A DNA stretch of 64,000 nt, from the NCBI GenBank assembly GCA_038087015.1, contig JASBNA010000061.1, positions 124,001 to 188,000 of the forward strand. The letters run 5' to 3'. Shown here in pieces: positions 11,601 through 22,072 of the stretch; position 1 is the stretch's first letter; every line of letters starts with the position of its first letter. This DNA is from Cerrena zonata (taxonomy: Eukaryota > Basidiomycota > Agaricomycetes > Polyporales > Cerrenaceae). Position numbers and translations under genes: made by a program. Below the pieces are notes generated by a model. The model was not told the origin of the DNA. It searched no databases and was given only the letters and a program-made list of their open reading frames with translations.

Positions 11601-13366
11601 AGTAATGTTCTGAACTCAGACAAATAGGTACCACTCTTGAGAGACTGTTTTTGATTAATGACAGTAGTTCTTGAGAAATTAACATATTATCATGAGCTTA
11701 ATCATTTTGATTTTGACAGCTTATGATTATTTGCAATCTATCTTGTTTATCTTGAAAATTCACGGGAAGTATGTATTTCATAAACGTATAATCGTTGTGT
11801 ACTAATGAGTAAATTCAGTTTAAAGGGAATTAATTTATTTTGTTAATTCTTAATGGGATTACTAAATATCTATTGAGATAAGATTTTTTCTTCTAAACAT
11901 AACATGTACATGCCTATTATTCGATATAGCTCGATACGAACTTGGATTTTTTGTTATGAGTAAAAAAATGACTTATTAGAACTTGATATAGAACATATAA
12001 CCGTATTTTTTCGAAAAAGGATATCTGTATTTGCTACTTGAAATAAATACTGTCTAGTACTGTATCACGAAAACTCCTTATTCAAAAATGATAATTGCAA
12101 AATTGCCACTACAAAATATGAAAAATTCTTAAATATCTTACTAAAAACTTTTGTTTTGATAGCTCTGTTCTTTGAATTTTCAATATTGATAGGTGTTCAT
12201 CAAAGAGAATAACGAACTGACCTGAATATGATTTGTTGCGTATTGGTATTATGGTCATATGCGACAGGTTACGAGAGAATAATCCTTGATTTGTAGGTCC
12301 ATACCCAGTACGTGCTAAGTTTGGCATTATTTAAATTGTTTCTGGTTTGCCCTTTGTCTGGTAATCCATCACATATTGATTGTCACTGCCATGGAGATAC
12401 AAAAAACCCATATATTCTATTATTTTCATAGAATTGTGAAAAGAAATGTAGCGTTTAGAAACAGACATTTGAACACCATAGTGTCTTCTTTGAAGAGCCT
12501 TCTATCATAGACATTTCAGCTTAGTCGACGATGACCTGGTTGTATTACTTGAGTTTCTACGAAATAACAAAATTTAGTTTTGATATTGATATTTGAATAC
12601 AATTGCACCCAACGCCTTTGTGATTTATTCGATACTTTAATGGTCTAATTTATATAGGTAACGTAAAGAAATATTTTATAAATTGTTAAAAATGGCATAC
12701 TTCTTTTGGTCTTGATTAGATATTCAATGAGTATGGCTGCAAGATCCACGCGAGCAGTTTTGCCGTTTTTCAAAAAATATTCCATAGGACCTTTTTTTTG
12801 CAGCTAAGCAAGATTGGTCACGATTAAAGTAGGAGTTTAGGTTAAACTAAGTAAATATGTTTCGTTAGGTGGATGTATCTTACTTGTTTTGCAGTTAGCA
12901 TTTTCTGGTTTGGCTCTATTTTGTATAAATTTTTTGTACAATTGTTTGAATTTAGGCAAAAAATTGACAAAAATTAACCAATATATAAATATGAAGAATA
13001 AGGAAACACCATGAAAAGTATCTCTCGTGTTCTTCCAAACTTGTCGAATGTGGAATTTACTAAATATCAGGATAAAATTTGGCTATCTTTGATTTAATAG
13101 GAGGAGGCCATTTTTCAATTCGAACCATGATGGGGACTTGTGGCTCTAAGGTAAGGAGTCACTAAGTGAACAGTGAAACTTATAGAGCAATCACTCGTTT
13201 AATCTTATACTTATCTACATATACCGCTACAGAAACAGATGAATATGAACATTTTTTTATTATACAACTTACATTCATGGATATAATGAAATAGGAAATA
13301 ATGAAGAGAAGTAAGAATTAAAAGCACGTTAAGAATAATATTATACAGAAATCATCAATTTTAAAA
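5624..13366. other. 7.7 kb gene-free region, candidate regional centromere
   Basis: No open frame here exceeds about 94 codons, and none reads as a conserved protein. I recognise no tRNA, snRNA or transposon protein. Every other gap in the window is about 1.2 kb or less, so this is a clear anomaly in a compact genome. It contains long A/T runs (such as A18 near 8301), small tandem duplications (CATGGTGT near 10085, TTCGGAAGATAG near 10710) and no long inverted repeat that I can see by eye. Centromeres in this yeast group are often single-copy, gene-free regions of several kilobases, so a centromere is the leading idea. Decayed subtelomeric or transposon-derived sequence is the alternative. 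Confidence 0.45.
5910..6071 (-). CDS. possible small protein, 53 residues
   Basis: A short frame from the ATG at 6071 begins MGASKRAQGTANKIKKVLVF and ends IKHDYPSDQ. The first 28 residues have ordinary coding codon choice and a basic amphipathic character, and the frame is open a little further upstream (RFQLYKEVGKENIY). It could be a genuine small protein, the last exon of a spliced gene, or chance. I recognise no family. It lies at the edge of the gene-free region, so if real it would trim that region to about 7.3 kb. Confidence 0.25.
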   Translation of the reverse strand: MGASKRAQGTANKIKKVLVFFLEGKIIFSLQPENFQPTSTAISSIKHDYPSDQ

Positions 13367-14503
13367 CTAGTTTTTCCAAGTACCTTCTAATTCATCATAT
13401 CTTCTCCTACTCATGATAGCTCTTCTTTTGTTACTACTGAATTCGTCAACTTCTCTTCTCATATTTTCTCTCTTTAATCTTCTAATATTTCTTTCTCTTT
13501 CGATTTCTCTCTTTTCTATTTCCCAAGGAGTGAGAACTTCAATTATTGGTTCCCAATGGTTATTTCCATTATGAACACTACTTTCAGTTCTAATTCTTAT
13601 ACCACTTTCAAAAATCAAACCGGCTAATTGTTGGTATTTTTGTAATTCATGATTATAAGTACCTTCGGAAATCTCTTTCTTTAATCTAAGAACTACTTCG
13701 TGTAGAGAATGGGAAATAGCAGGTTTGAATTCTAATGACAAACCCAAGTCAGCAACAACAATATCAGCAAAAGTTTCTGGGGTGACATCGGTTTGATATA
13801 AGTCCCATTCAAACTTATCTTGATATAATTTTTTATCCAAACTGACGGCCAAATCAATTACAACATGAATTTCCACATTACTAGGAGGTTGTAAAGTAGA
13901 TACAAAATTATAATCTTCAATCTGTTTGTTTATCGATTCAACAATTTCTTGGTTTATTGTACCTGGTAGATCCAAGTCATTGCATAAAGAAGTAGCAAAT
14001 TGTTCTGGGGTGATTAAAGCTTCATTAAGATTCCACATGAAAAAATCAACTAATTTGGAATTACCAGCATTATATTCTAAATCTAATCTAATAGGGATAA
14101 GTATATCTTCCTGGGGCTTATGAACAAGTTCTTGTAGCTTTTGAGAGTCATCTTCACTTCCTACCACCGAATGTATAATCTTAGCTGGCTTAAGTAGAAG
14201 TTTTTGTGTATTAGCATTAAATTGGGCATTGGCTGATGCTAGACTAGCATTCAAAGTAGAGCTAGGCGTGTCTTCAAACTCAAAATCATCCACATTGTCG
14301 AATTCAGCATAATTGATCTGCTGTGCATTCCTTTTAGCTGACCTTCCCTGAGGCGCCGTGTTTATGATAAGAGCATTCTCGGGGTCTTTAGTCACTCGAG
14401 AATGCAATCCGGTGGATAAAGCCTGCGGTTGAAATGAAGTGCTTTCGTACGTTAGAGACATCAAGTCTTTTCTATCAATGCTAAGTTGTTTCAAAGTATC
14501 CAA
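13367..14503 (-). CDS. SFH1: SNF5-domain subunit of the RSC chromatin remodeller
   Basis: Sfh1 is the Snf5/INI1-type core subunit of RSC, an essential nuclear remodeller. The 378-residue protein has a variable N-terminal third. It then carries two SNF5 repeats: ILIPIRLDLEYNAGNSKLVD with EQFATSLCNDLDLP (about residues 135-205), and HVVIDLAVSLDKKLYQDKF with ETFADIVVADLGL (about 210-275). After LAGLIFESGIRIRTE come TPWEIEKREIERERNIRRLK and an Arg-rich tail, as in Sfh1. It is somewhat shorter than the Saccharomyces protein (about 426). The ATG at 14503 fits the family. It is divergent from the kinetochore gene at 14809 across a spacer with a long T run near 14570. Confidence 0.85.
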   Translation of the reverse strand: MDTLKQLSIDRKDLMSLTYESTSFQPQALSTGLHSRVTKDPENALIINTAPQGRSAKRNAQQINYAEFDNVDDFEFEDTPSSTLNASLASANAQFNANTQKLLLKPAKIIHSVVGSEDDSQKLQELVHKPQEDILIPIRLDLEYNAGNSKLVDFFMWNLNEALITPEQFATSLCNDLDLPGTINQEIVESINKQIEDYNFVSTLQPPSNVEIHVVIDLAVSLDKKLYQDKFEWDLYQTDVTPETFADIVVADLGLSLEFKPAISHSLHEVVLRLKKEISEGTYNHELQKYQQLAGLIFESGIRIRTESSVHNGNNHWEPIIEVLTPWEIEKREIERERNIRRLKRENMRREVDEFSSNKRRAIMSRRRYDELEGTWKN

Positions 14504-14808
14504 ACAAGAGTCAAACAGTTGTGTTTGGTGGAAGTATGTGATGGTTGGTCTGATCGAACTTTTGAACTTGTTTTTTTTTTTTTTTTTCTAGTTTCAAAAA
14601 TTGAACCAATACACACGACCCTTTTCATACGACTTTTCCATAATCAGACATAAGTTTTCAGTTTTCATGTTAGAATTTCAACTTTTAACGATAATAGCAG
14701 CTCACAAGGAGATCAGGAGAAGTGAGTCCAGCAAGTCAGCGATCGTGGTGTTCAAGAGGTTGTTTTCGGTTTGAATTCCAAGTGAAATTGATCAAGTTAA
14801 GACGCGTA

Positions 14809-15306
14809 ATGGAATCCCATTCTATCTTGGAGAACTTTCTCCTAGCAAAAGCAGACCTTGAAAGTATCATACCTTTCCCACAATTCAAGAAGGAATGTCC
14901 TCCGGATATTCCCGAGGAGAGGGTTCGTGAAATATACGACGTGCTTGTCAGACAGCGTCGTGCCACAGTTGAGTCCGTGAGGGATAGAATCGACCAGGAG
15001 TTCAATGTTCCTTTGGAAGTAACTAAACAGAAGGCCAGGGAATCGAACGTTATACCAGATGATAAAGGATCGTTGAACGAACTAGTGGGGAAGTTGGAAA
15101 GTTTGGAAGAGAGCTTCAAGACGAATAACGAGTTGATAGACTCTGAGATCAAGGAGGAGATTGCAGAAATCAAACTGATAATCGACGAGTTGAATGACTT
15201 GAAATACGGCAAGTCTTGGATAAGAGGAGGGTCTCAAGCGGATGTTGCTCTGTTGGTTCAGGAAACTCTTAAGAGTATTGCCAAATGTGAAAAAATGTTA
15301 CCATGA
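14809..15306 (+). CDS. NKP2: Cnl2/NKP2-family kinetochore protein
   Basis: Nkp2/Cnl2 is a non-essential member of the inner kinetochore (Ctf19/CCAN) network. The start is the ATG at 14809 (MESHSILENFLLAKADL), because the upstream in-frame extension has no ATG. The N-terminal ILENFLLAKADLESIIPFPQF, then EIYDVLVRQRRATVESVRD, is the family pattern: a short helix pair followed by a hydrophilic RQRR helix. Residues 60-150 are predicted coiled coil. At 165 residues it is close to the Saccharomyces protein (about 153). It sits next to SFH1 and just beyond the gene-free stretch proposed as a centromere, which may be coincidence. Confidence 0.8.
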   Translation: MESHSILENFLLAKADLESIIPFPQFKKECPPDIPEERVREIYDVLVRQRRATVESVRDRIDQEFNVPLEVTKQKARESNVIPDDKGSLNELVGKLESLEESFKTNNELIDSEIKEEIAEIKLIIDELNDLKYGKSWIRGGSQADVALLVQETLKSIAKCEKMLP

Positions 15307-15371
15307 AATATTTATTCTATTATTCTATCAATGAATACTTCAACGTTTATTCTATTATTCTATTAATCTAT

Positions 15372-16417
15372 TTAAACATTATATGATTTGGCAAGGTTTA
15401 TATTTGGAATGTTCTCCAACTTTTGGACCTCCCCCGAGTTAATCCACTTCCAGGTATCGAATTTCCAGTTTAACCCATCCCGATCTCCAATATTGTAACA
15501 ACTGCCCAATGCTCCCGTTTTTGGTGAATCTTTGACATAAACCAACCTCCCAATCCGAGAATGGACCAATGCCATCGAACACATCACACAGGGTTCGTGG
15601 GTGGTATACACCAAGAGATTATGACATAGATAGTTGTCGGAATCATCTTGTTCCTCTTGAGTACTGTTCTGTCTCCTTTCAAGTTCGTTATTTGCAATCA
15701 GTTTGATCACATTCATTACACTGTGTCCCAACGGATACTGATGGCGAGTGTCGTATCCTATTGCCAATATCTGCCAAATTGGTTTATCTAGTTCATCACT
15801 ACTTCTCTCAGGTTTGGCAATAATTGTCACGATAGGTACTTTCCCCAACTTGGCTTCTTCCGATGCAAGTCGCTCTAGTTTTAAAACCATATTCCTTTCT
15901 ATATCTAAATCAAACTCGGTGGTCAACAAAGTTTGGTGATTGGGATTACCTTTCCAGGACATTGGCCAATACTGGGTAGACCACAACAAGGCTATTTCCT
16001 TCGTTGGCGGAAGAAACCTCGGTAATTCGTGCCTCTGTATATCGCTGAACTCTTCATCAAACATTGTATCCTTCTCTTTCATAAATGCACAAACCTCTGC
16101 TTTAGAAGCTAAAAATTCAGTAGAACATAATATTGCCCGTATAACAACCCCTCTAGTTTCTTCCTCAGGGTCTAGTTTCTTTAATCGTTTGACGTGAACT
16201 AACGAGACTTCGTCATATGGCGTTATCTCTTCAGGCCATGAGTTTGATTATGCTTTTTGTCTGAATAGGTCTTATATCGCAGGTCCAAACCGATATAAGC
16301 TCAGGGTTCTCGGGATCCGAGACCTTCGGACGTTGGACACTTGATCTGTTTCAATGACCCCCCGATTACGGCGTTTTCTAGGTCAACATGGTTCTTATTG
16401 TTGGATGCTTTCACCAT
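15372..16417 (-). CDS. TAD3: tRNA adenosine deaminase subunit Tad3, with two frame breaks
   Basis: Tad3 is the non-catalytic partner of Tad2 in the essential enzyme that converts A34 to inosine in tRNA anticodons. The C-terminal deaminase fold is clear: HSVM (the catalytic Glu of the HxE motif replaced by Val, as expected for Tad3) and HEPCVMCSMALVHSRI. The open stretch from 16082 lacks the N-terminus. Reading upstream restores it in three frames: MVKASNNKN at 16417, then PELISVWTCDIRP, then EEITPYDEVSLVHVKRL. The breaks lie at or just before TGA codons at 16301-16303 (CCC TGA) and 16231-16233 (GCC TGA), each fixed by skipping one base. The corrected length is 347 residues (322 in Saccharomyces). 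Consensus error is the simplest reading. Confidence 0.82.
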
Positions 16418-16571
16418 ATCGAAAAATATGGAACGGTACTAAATCGTTGTAAGATGAAAATTTCACTGAAAAAAAAAAAAAAAAGTTAAGATCAGCTAAA
16501 TATCGCAGTATAAGCACTGTTAGGCTTTCATTCTGACCAATTGCAAGTGACTATGATACAACTAGCGGAAA
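16418..16571. promoter_or_regulatory. divergent TAD3/EST2 promoter
   Basis: Only 154 bases separate the TAD3 and EST2 start codons. A poly(A) tract of about 16 bases near 16469 probably keeps nucleosomes off this shared promoter. I see no other recognisable element. Confidence 0.4.
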
Positions 16572-19229
16572 ATGAGTCATGTTCTGCTAAAATTCTATCT
16601 TGAAAGTGAATATCCAGAGTTAGTGGGCTGTCTTATAGACGAAACGAACGATTTGTACCAAGATCCAGCTGATTATGTCCAATTTCTAAATGATGTAAAA
16701 ATTCAAGACCGGTCAGATTCAGAGAAGATTAAAAGAATACCACCAGCATTGAGAGTTGATCCAGACGTGGAGTACAATGATGTTATCGATAAAATAATTG
16801 CTTACTTAACTGAAACTAAATCCACAAATGTCTTACGGAATGGTTATTATCCTTCAAATGGGACTCAGAAATCCCATAACCGTTACATCAATTTCCAAGT
16901 TAATGCAATCAAAGACGTTAATTGGAAGAGACTCTATACAAGAATTGGTGCAAATAAGTTTACCAAAATGATTTTGAATACTAGCTGTTATGTCAAGACT
17001 TCTCATGATAATCACGTTCAATTATTTGGGTTGGTGAATTTCCCATTTAAAAAGAAACCAGTTTGCTTAACTAAATCAAGAATGCTCTTTAAAAATTCAA
17101 GGTTCAGCAGTGACAGTCTCCAAATACTTCCTGACGACCCAAAGGCTCTTTTGGATATGATATTCGGGCTCGATTCCTCAAAATTATCAATACCTAAAAA
17201 GTTTAAGCGATTAGTACCTTTATTAGAGCTCTCGATAAAGAAAGATCGAAGAACCCATTATAGATCGATTTTCAGGGAAGTACTATCACCAAGACCCGTG
17301 TCGAATGAAAACATCCTAATACAAAGTTCTCCGGTAGAGGATGTAATTAAATTCACCCTTACAATCGTTGGCAAGATATTCCCTCTTGCAATTTGGGGTT
17401 CCCAAAACAACAAATCTATGATATTCAAAAAACTCATCACTTTTATCAAAGCCGGTAAAAATGATCGTTTTAATAAAGAAACAATCTTGGAACTGGTAAA
17501 AATAACTGATATACATTGGCTTGGAAAAACTCAAACCATTACTTCAAAACAAGACTATCAGCTGAGACTAGAATCTTTTACAAAGCTTATGGAGTGGTTC
17601 TTACAAAAATTTATTAGTAAATTAATTGCAAAGTTCTGGCATGTCACTGAAACTACCCACTATACTAATCTTTCAACTTCAGGCTTATTATATTTCACTC
17701 ACTCAACATGGATGAAACTAACAGCTCCTTGGCTTAGAAAATATATACAAGATAACTTAAGCGTTGTAGAGGAGGAGACTAAAGATGATGAGATTTTGAA
17801 ATTAAAGCAATTCAATTATGGAGAATTACGTCTAATACCAAAGAAGAATGACTTTCGTCCTCTTTGCGTTCCCATAAAGAAGCCCTATATACTGGAGGAG
17901 TGGGAATCAGCATCTGAATTCGAACGTCAAAGAATTAAATATAATAGTCACAAGTATAATGTTGTGCTCCCAGTTCTTCAGCTTATTGCGAATAAGAATG
18001 CATCAGTACTTTCAAGAAATAAATTACACCACCCAAGGTGTTACTCTCTTCTGGACATCACTTATCATATAAATCAATTCAAACTGAAATTGTTATCGAA
18101 GAATAAACTGTTATCAAAAATCTTCATGGTCAAGTTCGACATGAAACATTGCTATGATCAGCTAAACCAATTCAAGATAATCGAATGCTTTGAAAAGCTT
18201 TTTCAAAATGACAATGATACCTCTGGGTATTACATTCGAAGGATTGAAGAACATAGTGAGTCAAACAAATTCGGTAGGAGGTTAAGGGCCCTTATAAAAG
18301 ATCATTCTAATATAGATGAGTTAAATGTTCTAGAGAGCTATAATTTGAGTTTACCGAATAAGATAGAGAATAGAATTTTGGTTGATAGAACTACAACTAA
18401 TAAACTCACCAAGTCAGAAATCCTAGATATAATCAAGGGTCAAGTACTTCACTCCACAATTCTAGTCCATGGAAAGCAATACGAGAGGAAACAAGGGGTA
18501 TTTCAAGGCTTTCCTCTACTGGCAACTTTTTGTGATATGGTATACAATTCGCTTGTTGATGAACAATTTGACTTTTTATTACGATCCAAAACCGACTCAC
18601 TATTATTACGACTAGTTGATGATTTTCTTTTCATTTCCACTTCTGCTACACAATGCAAAGAAGTTTATCAAAAGCTTAAAAGTCAAGAGGTACAAGAATA
18701 TGGGGCATTTGTAAATGAAGAGAAAAGTGATTGGATTAATTTTGATGATTCGAACAAAGACAAGAACCTTAACTTTGTTGGTCTTACAATAAATAAAGAA
18801 GACCTCGATATTAGGAAGAGCAGCGATACCATCAACCCAATAACAGCTGCTAATAAGCACTCCTTCAAGTCTATTTACAAATATTTGGAGGGATCATACA
18901 GAACAAGACTCAACCCTTCATTATTAGACACAGAAATGATATCATTGGAGTCTTCTTTATTTAGTTTAGATTTAATTTTAGGATCAGTATTAGATTGTTT
19001 TTACCGTGAATTTTCAAGAATTGAATCACAAGACAATTTTGAAGCTGGTACATTTTTCGTCTTTATATTGAAACTACTAGAATTTACGTTGGAACAATTC
19101 AAATCTACCAATCTTGATTTGGAATTGAATAATAGAATCATCGACTGCTTCAAAAATTGTGTTACAAATAGTTTAAAGAATAAACACCTCAAGTTTCAAA
19201 ATATAATTGATCTACTAAATACTTTATAG
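16572..19229 (+). CDS. EST2: telomerase reverse transcriptase catalytic subunit
   Basis: Est2 copies the telomerase RNA template onto chromosome ends. The 885-residue length matches Saccharomyces Est2 (884). The N-terminal half carries the TEN and RNA-binding regions, including LYTRIGANKFTKMILNTSC and FLQKFISKLIAKFWHVTET near the T motif. RT motifs follow in order: 1/2 as LRLIPKKNDFRPLCVPIKK, A as MVKFDMKHCYDQL with Asp523, B' as GVFQGFPLLATFCD, C as RLVDDFLFIS with Asp683 and Asp684, D as AFVNEEKSDW, and E as LNFVGLTIN. All three catalytic aspartates are present. The CTG codon at 18519 in motif B' sits where telomerases have a conserved Ser, which supports CTG = Ser. The gene converges on BUD6 with 26 bases between stops. 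Confidence 0.95.
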   Translation: MSHVLLKFYLESEYPELVGCLIDETNDLYQDPADYVQFLNDVKIQDRSDSEKIKRIPPALRVDPDVEYNDVIDKIIAYLTETKSTNVLRNGYYPSNGTQKSHNRYINFQVNAIKDVNWKRLYTRIGANKFTKMILNTSCYVKTSHDNHVQLFGLVNFPFKKKPVCLTKSRMLFKNSRFSSDSLQILPDDPKALLDMIFGLDSSKLSIPKKFKRLVPLLELSIKKDRRTHYRSIFREVLSPRPVSNENILIQSSPVEDVIKFTLTIVGKIFPLAIWGSQNNKSMIFKKLITFIKAGKNDRFNKETILELVKITDIHWLGKTQTITSKQDYQLRLESFTKLMEWFLQKFISKLIAKFWHVTETTHYTNLSTSGLLYFTHSTWMKLTAPWLRKYIQDNLSVVEEETKDDEILKLKQFNYGELRLIPKKNDFRPLCVPIKKPYILEEWESASEFERQRIKYNSHKYNVVLPVLQLIANKNASVLSRNKLHHPRCYSLLDITYHINQFKLKLLSKNKLLSKIFMVKFDMKHCYDQLNQFKIIECFEKLFQNDNDTSGYYIRRIEEHSESNKFGRRLRALIKDHSNIDELNVLESYNLSLPNKIENRILVDRTTTNKLTKSEILDIIKGQVLHSTILVHGKQYERKQGVFQGFPLLATFCDMVYNSLVDEQFDFLLRSKTDSLLLRLVDDFLFISTSATQCKEVYQKLKSQEVQEYGAFVNEEKSDWINFDDSNKDKNLNFVGLTINKEDLDIRKSSDTINPITAANKHSFKSIYKYLEGSYRTRLNPSLLDTEMISLESSLFSLDLILGSVLDCFYREFSRIESQDNFEAGTFFVFILKLLEFTLEQFKSTNLDLELNNRIIDCFKNCVTNSLKNKHLKFQNIIDLLNTL

Positions 19230-19255
19230 AATTTAAAATACACCAAATATACTTT

Positions 19256-21500
19256 TCAAGTTTTCGTTATCTCTTTCTTTCTTAATCTTTCGAGTTCTTC
19301 TATGCCTCCTGATTTTTTGAGCTTAGAGTCACCAACAAAATCACCAAGTTCTTCTTGAAATTTCGTTAATTGCATCATTTCTCTTTCTTTCTCTCTAAGT
19401 TTCTCAGCTTTTGCGATTGCTTCGAGTCTACTAGCATGATCAGGCCTTAAAGTTACTACTTCATTTAAAACGGCATCTTTCAAATCATGAAGGTTTTCAC
19501 CTGGCTCTGGAATATGCAATCTTGCGACAACTTTATTTCTCTTGTAGGCCCCTTGTTTACTTTGTTCCGTTGAACACTTTTCTATCAAATCAAAAGTTTC
19601 TTCAATCTTTTTAATATCTTCTTGCAAATCTTGAGTTAAGTCATCTTGTAAATTGAAAAACTGTTGTTCTTCGCATACTTTATCCAATTCTGATTCCCAA
19701 ATTTTTTTCCAGATAGGCTTACCACTAGAAATGTACTCAAACAAGTCCTTCAACAAATCTTTAGCGTGCTCAATTTCTTTATGAGTGTGTTTCAATTGTT
19801 TTTCACCAACACGGACACCTCTTTGAGCAACGTCCTTTCTCAATGCTTCCATAACATCTTGTAAGTCATCAACCTTGGTTAACAAAGCATCAGAATCTTC
19901 AGAAAGTTTGAGGTTACTTTTGTTCATGTAAGCTCTACTCGAAGATTCAGAAGCTTGAAGACCGCTATTTTCGAATTCTTTAACTTTTTCAAAAATTTCT
20001 TCAAATGAATTTTTCAAATCGTTTTTATTTGAGCTTTGTATTTGTCTTATAACACCCAATTCATGTTGAAGGTCATTCAAAGGCCTTGAGTTGAGATATA
20101 CTCTTGGTTGATTTTTTCTCCGGTACTGGTTCTTTAGTATTAGCAGGTGCAGTTGTAGCAGGAGTAGGAGCCGAAACAACTGGAGTTGGGATTTCGATAG
20201 TTTTAATTGCATCTTTGACCTCTGATAATAAGTTAGAGTTCAATGAATCGAATTTAGAAGTTAATGAACTAATTTTATCCTCTAATTCTCTTATAGATGA
20301 TTTTTGAGGATCTTCTTCATTTAAACATAACACACAACCTGATTTCACATCAGATTCTAAGAGATGTTCTTCAAGTTCGTAAGAAACGTTCGATTGAGGG
20401 TCTTTTATATAAATATCAGGGAATGAGGTTCCACGAGGAGAATAAGCAAATTTTTCAACGAATAATAATCTTAATGCTGCAAAGCTTACTGGTAATTTTA
20501 TATTAACTTTTTTAGTTCTATCATGGATCTGTAAAAAGATAGGGACGAGTTCTGCATTATTTTCAGCTGAAGGTGGCTTTGTAGGAGTTGGAGGATAATC
20601 TTTGGAATCAAAACTATTATTTGGGGTAGAACTGGAGTAATCAGCAGAGGAGATTTTAGGTAGATTTCCTGGAGGAGTGAAATTTGTAAGTTTAGCATAT
20701 TGATAAGCACTAAATCTTTTAGAAGCTCTTCTTTGTAAGAAGTTACCCTTTTGAAGTTGGGCTAGAGCATCATTCAGCTCAACGCCCAATTTTTTGGAGG
20801 GAGAGTTTCGAGGCAGGTTGGGACCCGAACCAGGATCTTCCGATTCAAAAGGAGCAATGGGAGGAGCCTGAGGAATGTATGGTTTTTTGGGAGAGTTATG
20901 AGAAGACGATTGTCTAGATACAGTAGCAGTTTGGCTGGGGCTAAGTTTATCATTTACAGCTTCAGGATTTGAAAGTTGTTTAGAAGAAGTGTGAGAATGA
21001 GAATGAGAGTGAGATTGGGAATTTGCTCTTGAACTGGATCGGCTTGACTCTTCTGACTGTTTTGCTCTTTGCAGTTTATCTATAGACAAGGTTTTAGCTT
21101 TTAATTGTTTTGATTTCAAAGTTTGAAGTAAAGTGACAATGATATTTCTAATATTTGGTAAAAAGCGATCTAAGTTCTCCTGACTAGGAGCTTCACTCAA
21201 TGCAGCTTCTAATATGATTCTCAAAGCATGAGGTACATCCCCTATATCTGATATATCTACTCCTGCATTAGTGAAAGCCCTTGTTGCTGCACGGAAATCA
21301 TTGCCCAACTTCACATAGGCATCGGAAACATATTTGTCATCTGCTTCTTGTTTTGCCCATCTGGTCAAGCTTTCAAGTAAATGCTTAGTTGACACCAATA
21401 ATCTAGTAACGCTGGACTCAATAGTGCCTAAAGACTGTCTTTTACCCTGAGACCTGGATGACGACAGAATTGTAGATGAAGTCGATGAGTAACTGGACAT
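19256..21500 (-). CDS. BUD6: actin-interacting polarity protein Bud6, with one frame break
   Basis: Bud6/Aip3 binds actin and the formin Bni1 at sites of polarised growth and helps nucleate actin cables. The start is the ATG at 21500 (MSSYSSTSSTIL). The N-terminal region (SSVTRLLVSTKHLLESLTRW, then DAYVKLGNDFRAATRAFTNAGVDISDIGD) and the C-terminal helical Aip3 domain (HELGVIRQIQSSNKNDLKNS, DDLQDVMEALRKDVAQRGVR) are typical. A Ser-rich linker joins them. The two halves are in different frames: the first ends at a TGA at 20073-20075 and the second continues from about 20085 if one base, for example one T of TTT, is skipped. The corrected length is about 747 residues, near the Saccharomyces 788. 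Confidence 0.88.
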
Positions 21501-22072
21501 ATCAATATACCTAATCAACGAATCAACATGGATTTTCCAATCAAATCAATCAAAATTGATCTAACCTTGCAAATAAAATATGGAAATGATCTTCGAACGA
21601 AAATACAACTGTTTGACCGGATTAAAAAGTAAATAAAAAAAGTGTTCGGATACACTCCCTGTGCAAACACTATGGAAAACTTTCTGATATCGGACTTCTT
21701 GCTGAAAGACTGTGGAAGAAGAAGAGCTGTAAACAAGTTATTGTTGTTTTTGTTTGTTTAAACTGACTTTTTAATGAACTTTGGCACTACAACGCGATTT
21801 ATACAGGCAAATTTTTTTTTTTTATTTCAGCTTGAAATTGCAAAACTACGGATTTCCAATGGTTTACTGATGTACTTTCAATTAGATGATATATATATGG
21901 GAAATCTAGTAAGGTAACAGTGGCCGAGTACTATAAAGAGAAATGTAATAAATTATGAATTATGTGACTATACAAATGAAAAGAGAATAGGAAAAAAGTA
22001 ATGAAAAGAAAATAGAATAAGCAAAAGATCAAGAGATTATGATAATAATCAAGGGTAGAATAAGAAGGATAT
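21501..22072. other. intergenic region, BUD6 promoter side
   Basis: A 572-base gap between the BUD6 start and the end of PSE1, both on the minus strand. It contains T runs near 21812 and an ATATATAT stretch near 21891. Small open frames here look like chance. I see no RNA gene. Confidence 0.4.

Noticed and set aside
16301..16417. Introns as the explanation for the TAD3 frame changes
   Set aside because: The conserved protein reads on directly through each junction with no GTATGT donor or TACTAAC branch point between frames, so single-base changes fit better.
16572..19229. A group II intron or retrotransposon reverse transcriptase
   Set aside because: Length, the T-motif region, TERT-style motifs A to E and the absence of integrase, RNase H or maturase parts identify telomerase; the neighbour BUD6 also fits a normal chromosomal locus.
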